A DNA stretch of 64,000 nucleotides, taken from Pararhodobacter sp. CCB-MM2. Its GTDB lineage: Bacteria; Pseudomonadota; Alphaproteobacteria; Rhodobacterales; Rhodobacteraceae. Where the stretch lies: positions 62,001 through 126,000 of the forward strand of contig NZ_LRRR01000003.1 of assembly GCF_001691415.1 (NCBI RefSeq). The letters are read 5' to 3'. The position numbers were made by a program, and so were the translations under genes. Under the pieces are notes generated by a model that saw nothing but the letters and a program-made list of their open reading frames with translations, searched no databases and was not told the DNA's origin. This document shows, one piece after another, positions 16,023 through 24,508 of this stretch; the stretch's first letter is position 1; every line of letters starts with the position of its first letter.

Positions 16023-16793
16023 ATGGCGCAGCGGATCATCGACTTGGCGGTGAGCCTGACGGCAGGCATTGCCTCGGACCCCAAGGGGCTGGGGCCCGAG
16101 ATCGAATATCTCGACCATGCCACCGGCGCGCGGGATTTTCAGGCCATGTTCGGCGTGCCCGAGGGCGCCCTGCGCGACGGCGCGGGCGCGGCGGCCGAGC
16201 GCTGCCGGATCACCACCCATAACGGCACGCATATGGACGCGCCCTGGCATTACCACCCGACGATGAATGGTGGCGAGCGGGCGATGACCATCGACGAGAT
16301 CCCGCTGGATTGGTGTTTCGGTCCCGGCGTGAAGCTCGATTTCCGCCATCTGCCCAACGGCCATACCGTCTCGGCGGCCGAGGTCGAGGCGGAACTCGCG
16401 CGGATCGACCACAGCCTCCAGCCCGGCGACATCGTGCTGGTCAACACCGCCGCCGGCGCGCGCTACGGGCGGGAGGATTACGTCGCCTCGGGCTGCGGCA
16501 TGGGCCGGGAGGCGACGCTCTACCTGACCGCGCGCGGCGTGAAGATCTGCGGCACCGACGCCTGGAGCTGGGATCCCCCCCTCGCCATGCAGGCCGCCAA
16601 GGCGCGGCAGACCGGCGATTGGTCGGTCTTCTGGGAGGGTCACAAGGCCGGTGCCGACAGCGTCTATTGCCATATGGAGAAGCTGGCCAATCTCGACCAG
16701 CTACCCGCCACCGGCTTCCGGGTCATCGCGCTGCCGGTGAAGGTCGAGCGCGCCTCGGCCGGTTGGTGCCGCCCCGTCGCGCTGATCGACTGA
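16023..16793 (+). CDS. Cyclase/kynurenine-formamidase-family hydrolase
   Basis: 256 residues with the family metal motif HNGTHMDAPWHYHP (HxGTHxDxPxH) and a later DAWSWDPPLAMQ region. The family includes kynurenine formamidase and isatin hydrolase, Mn- or Zn-dependent amide/lactam/lactone hydrolases. A strong site (GGGAGG) precedes ATG 16023. It is directly followed, 15 bases on, by the fused TRAP permease, so the pair probably imports and opens a cyclic amide or ester, linked to the catabolic genes beyond 22 kb. Confidence 0.85.
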   Translation: MAQRIIDLAVSLTAGIASDPKGLGPEIEYLDHATGARDFQAMFGVPEGALRDGAGAAAERCRITTHNGTHMDAPWHYHPTMNGGERAMTIDEIPLDWCFGPGVKLDFRHLPNGHTVSAAEVEAELARIDHSLQPGDIVLVNTAAGARYGREDYVASGCGMGREATLYLTARGVKICGTDAWSWDPPLAMQAAKARQTGDWSVFWEGHKAGADSVYCHMEKLANLDQLPATGFRVIALPVKVERASAGWCRPVALID

Positions 16794-16808
16794 CCCGAGG
16801 AAGCCCCC

Positions 16809-18734
16809 ATGAACACCGACTCCCTCCCCTCGCGCGGCACCGTCCCCGGTGTCGAGCGCCTCACCGGCTATGTCGCCATGGTCGCCGTCGCCGGTATCCT
16901 GACGGGCGCGATCATCGTCGTCGGCGATGTGCTGGCGCGCTGGCTCCTCGGCACCGCCATCGTCGCGCTCAATGAGATCATGTCGAGCGTCTTCGCTGTC
17001 GCCGTCGCCGCCACACTCCCCGCCGGGGCCGCGCGGCGGGTCAATCTGCGCATCGACCTTCTGGGTGCGATGACCGGGCCGCGGCTGACCGCCTGGATGA
17101 CGCTGCTCGGCTCCCTGATGCTCGCCGCCTTCTTCGCGCTGCTGGCCTGGCGGCTCTCGGTGTTGGGGCTGCGCTATGCCGCACAGGGGCGCGCCACGGC
17201 GATCTGGAACTGGCCCCTCGCGCCGACCTATTTCGCCATCGCCTTTTTCATGGGCCTTGCCGCTTTGGTGCAACTGTCCAATGCCGTCCAGGATGTCCTC
17301 GCGCTGCCCAAGGCCAAGGGCCCGCGCTCGCATCCCGTGGTCCCCGTGTTGGCGGCGCTCTTGGTCGTGCTGGTGCTCGGCGGCCTCGGCTGGGGCGTGG
17401 CGGATTACGACGGCCTCACCCAATGGGCCGGCGCGCATCCGGCTTTGACCGTGATCCTCGCCTTCACCGTCCTGTGGCTCGGCGTGCTGCTGCAGTTGCC
17501 CCTCGCCACCGTCACCGCCGCCATCGGGCTCGCCGGCACGATGCTCTATCTCGGCGGCGCGACCTCGGGGAATGTCTTCGCCTCGGACAGCGCGGATTTC
17601 CTGCGCGATCCGCAGGTCGCCACGCTGCCCCTGTTCCTGATCATGGGCGCCTTCGCCGTCGCCGCCGGGATCTCGGACGATCTGTTCCGCGTGGCCAACG
17701 CCCTCCTTGGCGGGGTGCGCGGCGGGCTCGCCTATGCCACGGTCGCGGGTTGCGCGGGCTTCGGCGCGGTCAGCGGCAACTCCGTCGCCACCTCGGCCAC
17801 CTTCGGCCGCCTCGCCCTGCCCGAGATGACCCGCCGCGGCTATGCCCCTGCCCTCTCCACCGCCACCGTCGCCGCCGGAGGCACTCTGGGCGCGTTGGTC
17901 CCGCCCTCAGGCGTGATCATCCTCTTCGCGCTGCTGACCGAGGAATCCATCGCCGCGCTCTTCGTCGCCGCCATGGTCCCGGCGCTGCTGGCCCTGCTGC
18001 TCTATTTCGCGACGATCTGGATCACCCTGCGCCTGAATCCCGCGCTGGTCCCCGAAACCGAGCCCGGCTCGCGCGCCGACCTGATCCCCGCGCTGAAGGG
18101 CGCCTTCCCGGTGATCCTGCTGTTCACGGCGGTGATCGGCGGGCTCTATGGCGGGCTCTTCACCGCGACCGAGAGCGCCGCCGTCGGCGCGGTCGGCGCT
18201 TTCCTGCTGGCCTTGGCCCGAGGCCGCCTGAACCGCCACAGCCTCTTGCAGGTCTTCGGCGAGACCACGGCCTCGACCGCGATGATCTACGCGCTGATCT
18301 TCGGCGCGCTGGTGTTTTCCTTCTTCATCAACCTGGGCGGCACGCCGCAGATGGTCACCGACTGGATCGGCGGGATCGAGGCCCGGCCGGTGTTGATCCT
18401 CGGCGTGCTGATCCTGTTCTACCTCGCGCTGGGCTCGGTCATGGACAGCTTCGCGGTGATGGTGATCACGGTCCCGGTGGTGACGCCGCTGGTGCTGGAT
18501 CTGGGCTACGACATCCTGTTCTGGGGCGTGTTGATGCTGGTGGTGGTCGAGACCGGGATGATCACGCCCCCCTTCGGCATGAACCTCTTCGTGCTGAAGG
18601 CGCTGCAAAAGGATGTGCCACTGGGCACGGTGATGCGCGGCGTAGTGCCGTTCATTCTGGCCGATCTGGTGAAGATCGTCCTGCTGGTCGCGGTGCCGGC
18701 GCTGTCGCTGTGGTTGCCGGGGACGATGCGGTGA
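16809..18734 (+). CDS. TRAP transporter permease, fused DctQ-DctM
   Basis: 641 residues. The first ~170 carry four hydrophobic helices with the DctQ-type GDVLARWLLGTAIVALNEIM block; after a short linker the DctM domain of about 12 helices follows, with GNSVATSATFGRLALPEM, GTLGALVPPSGVIILFAL and the final GMITPPFGMNLFVLKAL. Small and large subunits are separate in many TRAP systems, so this is a natural fusion. TRAP systems import organic acids using the Na+ gradient and need a periplasmic binding protein, here probably the dctP at 19918 on the opposite strand. Confidence 0.93.
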   Translation: MNTDSLPSRGTVPGVERLTGYVAMVAVAGILTGAIIVVGDVLARWLLGTAIVALNEIMSSVFAVAVAATLPAGAARRVNLRIDLLGAMTGPRLTAWMTLLGSLMLAAFFALLAWRLSVLGLRYAAQGRATAIWNWPLAPTYFAIAFFMGLAALVQLSNAVQDVLALPKAKGPRSHPVVPVLAALLVVLVLGGLGWGVADYDGLTQWAGAHPALTVILAFTVLWLGVLLQLPLATVTAAIGLAGTMLYLGGATSGNVFASDSADFLRDPQVATLPLFLIMGAFAVAAGISDDLFRVANALLGGVRGGLAYATVAGCAGFGAVSGNSVATSATFGRLALPEMTRRGYAPALSTATVAAGGTLGALVPPSGVIILFALLTEESIAALFVAAMVPALLALLLYFATIWITLRLNPALVPETEPGSRADLIPALKGAFPVILLFTAVIGGLYGGLFTATESAAVGAVGAFLLALARGRLNRHSLLQVFGETTASTAMIYALIFGALVFSFFINLGGTPQMVTDWIGGIEARPVLILGVLILFYLALGSVMDSFAVMVITVPVVTPLVLDLGYDILFWGVLMLVVVETGMITPPFGMNLFVLKALQKDVPLGTVMRGVVPFILADLVKIVLLVAVPALSLWLPGTMR

Positions 18735-18917
18735 AGGGGGAAGTAGCGCTATCGCCTGGTGCGTGCCACTCAGCTAGGCCCATGAGCCGGCCATATACCA
18801 GACCAATACGGTTTATTGCCCGAGCTGTTGCAGTGAATTATTAATCTACAGTAAGAAATGGAACTCGAAGAATCAAGACCTGCAGCGAAGCCTTAAAAGA
18901 CACAAAGTTCCGCCCCT

Positions 18918-19727
18918 TCATTTTCCATCAATATCTTTGACTCTATCAATAACAGCTCGTAGGAAAGCTGCTCTTGGGTTCAGTGACAGGCCATTTCTGG
19001 ACATGTTATCTGCAAAACGATCAATCAATCCAGTGCCAATGACATTTGAGAAATCGATCGGACCTTTTTCCCCAGTAATATTATTCGACGCGATGCGCTC
19101 AATCGCACTGACATTCAGCGGTTCAATGTCCCTCCTAAGGTGTTTGAATTTCTCTTCAGCGGGAATATCAACATTCGCCCATCCAGATGGATATCCTACA
19201 GCTACTTCCACATCAGACCATTCAAAATGCAAAGCTTTCATTCCCGCTTCAGAGAACGCCCGCCATGGACAAGCGTCGAAGGGCATATCAGTGTAAAAAT
19301 CTGATAATAGCGATCCGAGCTTCACAAGATGCTCAGCACATGCAACCCTAATATCTTTGCCAATAACATCCCTTGGTAGTTTTGTGCGATCCTCAACGAA
19401 CCGATACGTGTATCCTCCGCCTATTATCGCGCCGCTGACGTATGACACAGGGCCCTGCTTCTGGGAAACATTTCGGAGTTCTAAAAAGAAGCGCATGGCA
19501 GGGTCGTTACGCATTATTGCCTGTTTCTCAGCATACCAGTCACCGAAACCGGCGACTCTCGACATCGAACTCTGCATTATGAATGTAACGTTCCGAGAAG
19601 CAGACAGAAAGGCGTTTAGTTCATACTGGAAATAAATCCCATCCGCCTCCATGGACCTACAAAGGAAGTATTCTGCTTCCAGCAGCTTCTCAGTAGCGTG
19701 ACGGAGGGAGGTGAAAATATGTGGCAT
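18918..19727 (-). CDS. AT-rich orphan protein, 269 aa, function unknown
   Basis: From ATG 19727 (MPHIFTSLRHATEKLLEAEY); an upstream TTG at 19832 would add 35 residues but has no ribosome site, and neither does the ATG. I do not recognise a named domain. The N-terminal half looks all-helical (EYFLCRSMEADGIYFQYELN, LNAFLSASRNVTFI, FFLELRNVSQKQGP); the LRN...P stretch resembles the position of the HEPN nuclease RxxxxH motif but lacks the histidine, so HEPN ancestry is speculation. On one 60-base line (19021-19080) only 24 bases are G or C, far below the flanks. It sits between the two convergent halves of the TRAP system. The 183 bases on its left and 190 on its right hold no other gene. Confidence 0.65.
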   Translation of the reverse strand: MPHIFTSLRHATEKLLEAEYFLCRSMEADGIYFQYELNAFLSASRNVTFIMQSSMSRVAGFGDWYAEKQAIMRNDPAMRFFLELRNVSQKQGPVSYVSGAIIGGGYTYRFVEDRTKLPRDVIGKDIRVACAEHLVKLGSLLSDFYTDMPFDACPWRAFSEAGMKALHFEWSDVEVAVGYPSGWANVDIPAEEKFKHLRRDIEPLNVSAIERIASNNITGEKGPIDFSNVIGTGLIDRFADNMSRNGLSLNPRAAFLRAVIDRVKDIDGK

Positions 19728-19872
19728 TGATGTAAGATTGGCGAAAGCATGTTTTCTTGCAAGTACTGCGTGGCATAAAGTTGGACTGATCGTTCCACTT
19801 CTCGATACGATCTTGGGTACGGACCGCAGCAAAGGACCGCTCCCCGCCTATATAGACCCTTTTCATACAAGA

Positions 19873-19892
19873 AGAGCCCCACCCGGGGCCCT
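19873..19892 (-). terminator. Terminator-like hairpin after dctP
   Basis: Stem agagcccc / ggggccct (one G-T pair) with loop accc. On the minus strand it lies about 25 bases past the dctP stop and is followed by a short T-rich run. Confidence 0.5.
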
Positions 19893-19917
19893 CCTCTCTG
19901 CTCCTGATGCAGAAGCC

Positions 19918-20928
19918 TCACTCCCCGCCAGCATCCCCCAATGCCTGCCGGTAGGCCTCCAGCACCTCGGCGCCGCCCGGCGTGCGCTCGACAAAGGCCG
20001 CCTCGATCGGCGCGCCGACGCGGGCGACCAGCTCGGCCACCTGCTCCTCACTCAGCGTGTGGAAGCGGCGCTCGCCATTGCTACGGACAAAGCCCAGCGC
20101 ATCCGCTTCCCAGGCGTCGACCTCGACCCCCAGCTGACGCGCCGCGTCACATCCCGAATGACGGTCGAGGATCGCCCGGGCGGCCTCGGGCAGAGCGTCG
20201 TAGCGGTCGCGCATCATGAAGACCATGCCGAGCCCGCCGCCCAGAGGTGCGATCAGGTGGTCTGTGGTCACCTCGTGCAGGCGGAAGCCGGGGAAGGCGG
20301 TGAAGTTCATCACCAGCCCCTCGGCCGTGCCGCGCTGCAGGGCCTGATACATCTCAGGCACGTTGATCGACAGGGGCGTGCCGCCATAGGCCTGCACCAG
20401 CCCCGCGACGACCGGGCTGCCGGTCATCACCTTCATCCCGGCCATATCCTCCATCGAGGTCGCGGGATGGTTCTGGAAATGCAGGCTCGCCTGCGGGAAT
20501 TGCACGAAGACCAGAGGCACGATGTCGGCCATCTCGCCGTCGAACATCCCGCGTTCGTGCATCAGGCAGGCGGCGACGGCGCCCTGTTCGGAGTTCTCGA
20601 CCATGAAGGGCAGCGTCGTCACCAGCGAGCGCGGGAAGCGCCCGGCGTCGAAGGCGGTGATGCCCCAGACCATCTGCACCACGTCATCCTGCACGCGGTC
20701 GTAGAAATTCTCGTGGTTGACGATCATCGGCCCGTTGCGCAGCTCGATCTGCAGGACCGAGGGATCCTCGGCATTGATCGCCTCGACCCAGGGGGTGAGG
20801 ATGCGGGTGACCAGCGGGTGCTGCTCGGGGTTGGCGGTGCCGAAGGCCAGAACCTCCTGCGCGGCGGCGGGCACGGTGGTCAGAAGCGCCGCGCTGGACA
20901 GCAGCGCCGCGATGGTGCGTTGAAACAT
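19918..20928 (-). CDS. TRAP transporter substrate-binding protein
   Basis: 336 residues with a Sec signal peptide (MFQRTIAALLSSAALLTTVPAAAQE). DctP-fold landmarks include FGTANPEQHPL, AGMKVMTGSPVVAGLVQAYG, PLSINVPEMYQALQRGTAEG and the HEVTTDHL strand. The arginine that binds ligand carboxylates in TRAP proteins usually lies in the MKVMTGSPV region; here it is absent (T/G in its place), so the ligand may not be a simple carboxylate. It is downstream of lysR on the same strand, 101 bases away, and presumably serves the fused permease at 16809. Confidence 0.88.
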   Translation of the reverse strand: MFQRTIAALLSSAALLTTVPAAAQEVLAFGTANPEQHPLVTRILTPWVEAINAEDPSVLQIELRNGPMIVNHENFYDRVQDDVVQMVWGITAFDAGRFPRSLVTTLPFMVENSEQGAVAACLMHERGMFDGEMADIVPLVFVQFPQASLHFQNHPATSMEDMAGMKVMTGSPVVAGLVQAYGGTPLSINVPEMYQALQRGTAEGLVMNFTAFPGFRLHEVTTDHLIAPLGGGLGMVFMMRDRYDALPEAARAILDRHSGCDAARQLGVEVDAWEADALGFVRSNGERRFHTLSEEQVAELVARVGAPIEAAFVERTPGGAEVLEAYRQALGDAGGE

Positions 20929-20989
20929 GGTTTTTCCTCCCTCAGGCCCCTGTCGGGGTCGGGAGGAAGGCTAGCCGTGCATCACCCCT

Positions 20990-21010
20990 TTGAAAATTTG
21001 ATTGGTTCAA
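20990..21010. promoter_or_regulatory. Candidate LysR operator upstream of dctP
   Basis: TTGAA-N11-TTCAA, a perfect dyad of the T-N11-A type bound by LysR proteins, 62 bases upstream of the dctP ATG, in the 101-base gap after lysR. It resembles the dyad at 21969-21994 beside the lysR promoter (both carry a TTGAw...wTCAA core). Confidence 0.5.
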
Positions 21011-21029
21011 TGGGTGGTATTCAGCGGAT

Positions 21030-21935
21030 TCATGCGTCTTCGGCCACCGAGGCATGCAATTGCCGCCGCAGCCAGATCAGCGCCGGATCGGTGTCGCGCA
21101 TCGAATGCCACTGGAGCACCTGCTCCAGCGGCGCCATGGCAATCGGCGGCTCCACCAGCGCGAGGCCGCCGACCTCGCGCGCCATGCGCTCGGCGAGGCG
21201 GCGTTGCACCAGCGTGATCCGATCGGTCCCGCGCACGAGGTCCGGCAGCGAGTGGAAGCTGAACGAGGTGACGGCAATCGTCACCTCCACCCCGGCATCG
21301 CGCAGGAGGTGCGAGGCATAGCTCTGGCCGCCGACCGGGGGCTCCATGCCGACATGCTGGGCCTGCGCGAAGCCCTGCAGGTCCATCCGCTGCGCCAAGG
21401 GATTCGCGGCATCCATCACACAGACCATCGGATCGGCCAGCAGCGGGTCCGAGGGATGGTCGGGCGAGGAATAGACCCGCGGCGCGATCAGGAGGTCGGT
21501 ATCCCCGCGTTCCAATTGCAGGCCGGGATAGGTGCGTTGCGCCTTGATCGCCAGCTTCATGCCGGGCGCGGCCCGGGCGATGCGGCGCACGAAGGGCGGC
21601 ACCACGGTGGCGAGGCTGTAATCCGAGACCATCAGCGCGATCGTCCGGGTCGAGGTCAGCGGGTCGAAATCGGGCGGGGTGGCGACGGCGGCCTCGATCC
21701 GCACGAGGATGTCGCGCACCGGGCCTGCGAGGGATTCGGCACGCGGGGTCAGTTCCATCCGCCGGCCGACCTGCACCAGCAGCGGGTCGTCGAAATACAT
21801 CCGCAGCCGGTTCAGCGCGTTCGACATGGCCGATTGGGTGATCGACAGCTCGTCGGCGGCGCGGCTGACGCTTTGCAGCCGGATCAGCTTGTCCAGCGCC
21901 GCCAGCAGATTGAGGTCGAGATTTTGGAAGCGCAT
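21030..21935 (-). CDS. LysR-family transcriptional regulator
   Basis: 301 residues from ATG 21935, preceded by GGGAGGTGG. The N-terminal helix-turn-helix reads LQSVSRAADELSITQSAMSN followed by ALNRLRMYF; the effector domain follows (RTIALMVSDYSLATVVPPFV). The NodD/LinR-like DLNLLAALDKLIR opening suggests regulation by an aromatic or phenolic effector. It is divergent from the hydrolase operon and upstream of dctP, so it likely controls both. Two candidate operator dyads lie at 20990 and 21969. Confidence 0.92.
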   Translation of the reverse strand: MRFQNLDLNLLAALDKLIRLQSVSRAADELSITQSAMSNALNRLRMYFDDPLLVQVGRRMELTPRAESLAGPVRDILVRIEAAVATPPDFDPLTSTRTIALMVSDYSLATVVPPFVRRIARAAPGMKLAIKAQRTYPGLQLERGDTDLLIAPRVYSSPDHPSDPLLADPMVCVMDAANPLAQRMDLQGFAQAQHVGMEPPVGGQSYASHLLRDAGVEVTIAVTSFSFHSLPDLVRGTDRITLVQRRLAERMAREVGGLALVEPPIAMAPLEQVLQWHSMRDTDPALIWLRRQLHASVAEDA

Positions 21936-21968
21936 CAGCCACCTCCCAGAAGTCTGATGAATACCTTG

Positions 21969-21994
21969 CATTGATACTTACAATTTCATCAATG
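21969..21994. promoter_or_regulatory. Candidate LysR operator between lysR and the catabolic operon
   Basis: CATTGAT-N12-ATCAATG, a perfect seven-base inverted repeat in the 110-base divergent interval, 34 bases from the lysR ATG and 52 bases from the hydrolase GTG. Position and symmetry suit autoregulation plus activation of the catabolic operon. Confidence 0.55.
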
Positions 21995-22045
21995 GAAACC
22001 CCCTCACTATGGTCGCCTCCAACGAAGCGCAAAGGGAGGCACTGC

Positions 22046-23203
22046 GTGTTCCGCTATTTCCCCACGAATTACGTCTGGGACCTGTCGATCAACCTGTCGA
22101 TCGAGATGGGCGGGCGCTTAGGCGAGATCGAGGCGATGTGTGCGCCCCTGAAGGAGGCAGCTTTGACCCCCGAAGACGGCGGCACGCTCGCCTTCCGCAA
22201 GGTCTGGTCCGAGGGGGCCGACAATCTCATCGACCTCGCGCAGGACGATCTGGCCCGGGGCCGCAGCCTGTCCGCGTCGAACAAGCTGATGCGCGCGGCC
22301 AACTACCTGATCACCGCCGAACGCCTGCAGGCGCATGGCTCGGAAGGGCGGATGGCGCTCTATCGCAAGCATCTGGCGAGTTTCTATCAGGCGCTCTCGC
22401 TTGGCGGCACCGACGCTTACCGCGTGTCGATTCCCTATGAGGGCAAGCATCTCTCGGGCATCTTCGTCCCGGCCGAGGGCGTGGACGGCCCGCAGCCCGT
22501 GCTGGTGCAGGTCAACGGCTTCGACAGCACCAAGGAGATGCGCTTCATGGCGCAGCTGCCGGGGATGCTGGCGAAACGCGGCATCGCGTCCCTCGTGCTG
22601 GACCAGCCGGGAACGGGCGAGGCGCTGCGCCTGCAAGGCCTCACCGCGCGCCATGACAGCGAGCATTGGGCGACCCCGGTCTATGACTGGCTCGCCGCGC
22701 GGCCGGATGTCGACGCAAAGCGCATCGGCATGGAGGGGGTCAGCCTCGGCGGTTACTACGCGCCGCGCGCCGTGGCCTTCGAGCCGCGCTTTGCCTGTGG
22801 CGTCAGCTGGGGCGCCAACCACGATTGGCGCGACGTGCAGAAGCGGCGGCTGGAGCGCGAGGGCGATTTCCCCGTGCCGCATTACTGGTCGCATGCCGCC
22901 TGGGTCTTCGGGGCCAAGGACACCGACGACTTCATGGCCAAGGCCGAGCACATGCATCTCGATGGTGTGCTGGACCGCATCCGCGTCCCGTATCTCGTGA
23001 CGCATGGCAAGCATGACAGCCAGATCCCGCTGAAATGGGCGCATCGCACCTATGAGCAGCTGGTCAACAGCCCGCGCCGGGAACTGGTGATCTTCGACGA
23101 GCGCACCGGGGGCGTGCAGCATTCCAGCGTCGACAACTCGGGCCCCGCGCTCGACTGCATTTCCGATTTCGTCGCCGAATGCCTCGGCGGCCGCATTGCC
23201 TGA
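22046..23203 (+). CDS. Alpha/beta hydrolase, 2,6-dihydroxypseudooxynicotine-hydrolase-like
   Basis: 385 residues from GTG 22046, chosen because AGGGAGG lies six bases upstream (MFRYFPTNYVWDLSINLSIE). A helical N-terminal domain of about 130 residues precedes the hydrolase core, with the nucleophile elbow GVSLGGYYAP, an acid in HGKHDSQIPL and the histidine in VQHSS. This architecture matches the C-C bond hydrolase of nicotine degradation and FrsA-like proteins. It opens the catabolic operon, so it probably cleaves a diketone or ring-fission product. The true substrate is unknown. Confidence 0.82.
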   Translation: MFRYFPTNYVWDLSINLSIEMGGRLGEIEAMCAPLKEAALTPEDGGTLAFRKVWSEGADNLIDLAQDDLARGRSLSASNKLMRAANYLITAERLQAHGSEGRMALYRKHLASFYQALSLGGTDAYRVSIPYEGKHLSGIFVPAEGVDGPQPVLVQVNGFDSTKEMRFMAQLPGMLAKRGIASLVLDQPGTGEALRLQGLTARHDSEHWATPVYDWLAARPDVDAKRIGMEGVSLGGYYAPRAVAFEPRFACGVSWGANHDWRDVQKRRLEREGDFPVPHYWSHAAWVFGAKDTDDFMAKAEHMHLDGVLDRIRVPYLVTHGKHDSQIPLKWAHRTYEQLVNSPRRELVIFDERTGGVQHSSVDNSGPALDCISDFVAECLGGRIA

Positions 23204-23213
23204 GGGGGAAACC

Positions 23214-24161
23214 ATGCAGATCATCGGTCCCGATTTTCTGGTCTTCGGCGTGGACGACGTGCCCGCCTGCCACGATTTCCTCACCGCCTATGGGCTCGAT
23301 CCCGTCGGCTACAGCCCCGAGAAGGGCGGCCGCTATATCGCGCTCGACGGCACGGGGCTGGAGATCCGGCGCCGTGACGATCCCTCGCTGCCGCCGGCGC
23401 TGAAGACCGGCAACATGCTGCGGCTGCAGGTGATCGGCGTGGTGGACGAGGCCGCGCTTTCCGCCGTCGAGGTCGAGCTGTCGCGCGACCGGCAAGTGCT
23501 GCGGCTGGCCGACGGGACGCTGCGCACGCAGGACGACCAAGGCTTCGAGCTGGCCTTTCAGGTCAGCATCCGCAAGCCCCTCGACCTGCCCGGCGAGAAG
23601 GTCAACGCGCCCTATGCGCCGGGCCGCCCGGTCAACGCCGTGGGCGTCACGCAGGACATGCCGGCGAAGCCCCGCACGCTCTCGCATGTCGTGCTCTTCA
23701 CGCCCGATATCGACACCGCTGTCGGCTTCTACCGTGACCGGCTGGGCTTTCGCATCACCGACACGCTCACCGGCGCCGGGCCCTTCCTGCGCCCGCAGGC
23801 GAACCCCGATCACCACACGCATTTCTTCATCCGCACGCCCCCCTACATGCAGGGCGTCGAGCATCTGGCCTTCCATCTCGGCGGCCCGACCGAATTGATG
23901 CTCGCCGGCAGCCGGATGATGGAACAGGGCTTCGAGAGTTTCTGGGGCCCCGGCCGCCACAAATTCGGCTCGAACTGGTTCTGGTACTTCAAGAGCCCCC
24001 TTGGCTGTAACGTCGAATTCGACGCCGACATGGACACCCATGACGATACCTGGGCCCCGCGCGAGGCGCCGATGGGACCGGAAGCCAGCCAGGCCTTCCT
24101 GCTGCAATGGCGCGCGAAATGGGCGCCGGGTGGCGGGCCTCCGGGCGGGCCGAAGGGCTGA
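23214..24161 (+). CDS. Two-domain VOC extradiol-type dioxygenase
   Basis: 315 residues from ATG 23214 (GAGGGGGAA upstream). Two vicinal-oxygen-chelate modules are seen, residues about 1-125 and 150-290. The second has the likely iron ligands: His in LSHVVLFTPD, His in GVEHLAFHLGG and Glu in NVEFDADMD, as in type I catechol 2,3-dioxygenases. It would cleave a hydroxylated aromatic ring next to two hydroxyl groups, feeding the upstream C-C hydrolase. The proline/glycine-rich tail is unusual and lies just before the Rieske gene. Confidence 0.85.
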   Translation: MQIIGPDFLVFGVDDVPACHDFLTAYGLDPVGYSPEKGGRYIALDGTGLEIRRRDDPSLPPALKTGNMLRLQVIGVVDEAALSAVEVELSRDRQVLRLADGTLRTQDDQGFELAFQVSIRKPLDLPGEKVNAPYAPGRPVNAVGVTQDMPAKPRTLSHVVLFTPDIDTAVGFYRDRLGFRITDTLTGAGPFLRPQANPDHHTHFFIRTPPYMQGVEHLAFHLGGPTELMLAGSRMMEQGFESFWGPGRHKFGSNWFWYFKSPLGCNVEFDADMDTHDDTWAPREAPMGPEASQAFLLQWRAKWAPGGGPPGGPKG

Positions 24162-24163
24162 GG

Positions 24164-24490
24164 ATGCTCTGCCATCTGGCGGATCTGGACGACGGTGAGG
24201 CGCGGGGGTTCGAGGTCCCGGGCCTCAAGGCGAAGGTGATCGTGGTGCGCCGGGAGGGGCGCGTCCATGGCTGGCGGGATCTCTGTCCGCATTACGCGGG
24301 CGGCACGCCGATGGCCTGGAAACGCGACGCCTATCTGAACGGTGCGCGCACGCATCTCGCCTGCCATGCCCATGGGGCGTGGTTCGACATCGAAACGGGC
24401 GCCTGCGTGCAGGGCCCCTGTCTGGGCAAGCGGCTGACCCGCGTGCCCCTGCGACTGGACAAGGACGGCGGCATCCATCTGGACCGCTGA
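24164..24490 (+). CDS. Rieske [2Fe-2S] ferredoxin
   Basis: 108 residues from ATG 24164, two bases after the dioxygenase stop. Cluster ligands CPHY and, about 33 residues later, CHAHGAWFD give the C-x-H...C-x2-H Rieske pattern. The spacing is longer than usual (PMAWKRDAYLNGARTHLA lies between). Small soluble Rieske proteins carry electrons to oxygenases; here the partner could be the flavin monooxygenase that follows, although that class usually takes electrons from NAD(P)H directly, so the role is uncertain. Confidence 0.88.
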   Translation: MLCHLADLDDGEARGFEVPGLKAKVIVVRREGRVHGWRDLCPHYAGGTPMAWKRDAYLNGARTHLACHAHGAWFDIETGACVQGPCLGKRLTRVPLRLDKDGGIHLDR

Positions 24491-24508
24491 ACCCTGAGGG
24501 AGGGGAAT

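Noticed and set aside
18735..20000. Transposon, integron or prophage around the AT-rich gene
   Set aside because: No transposase, integrase, target duplications or terminal inverted repeats could be seen.
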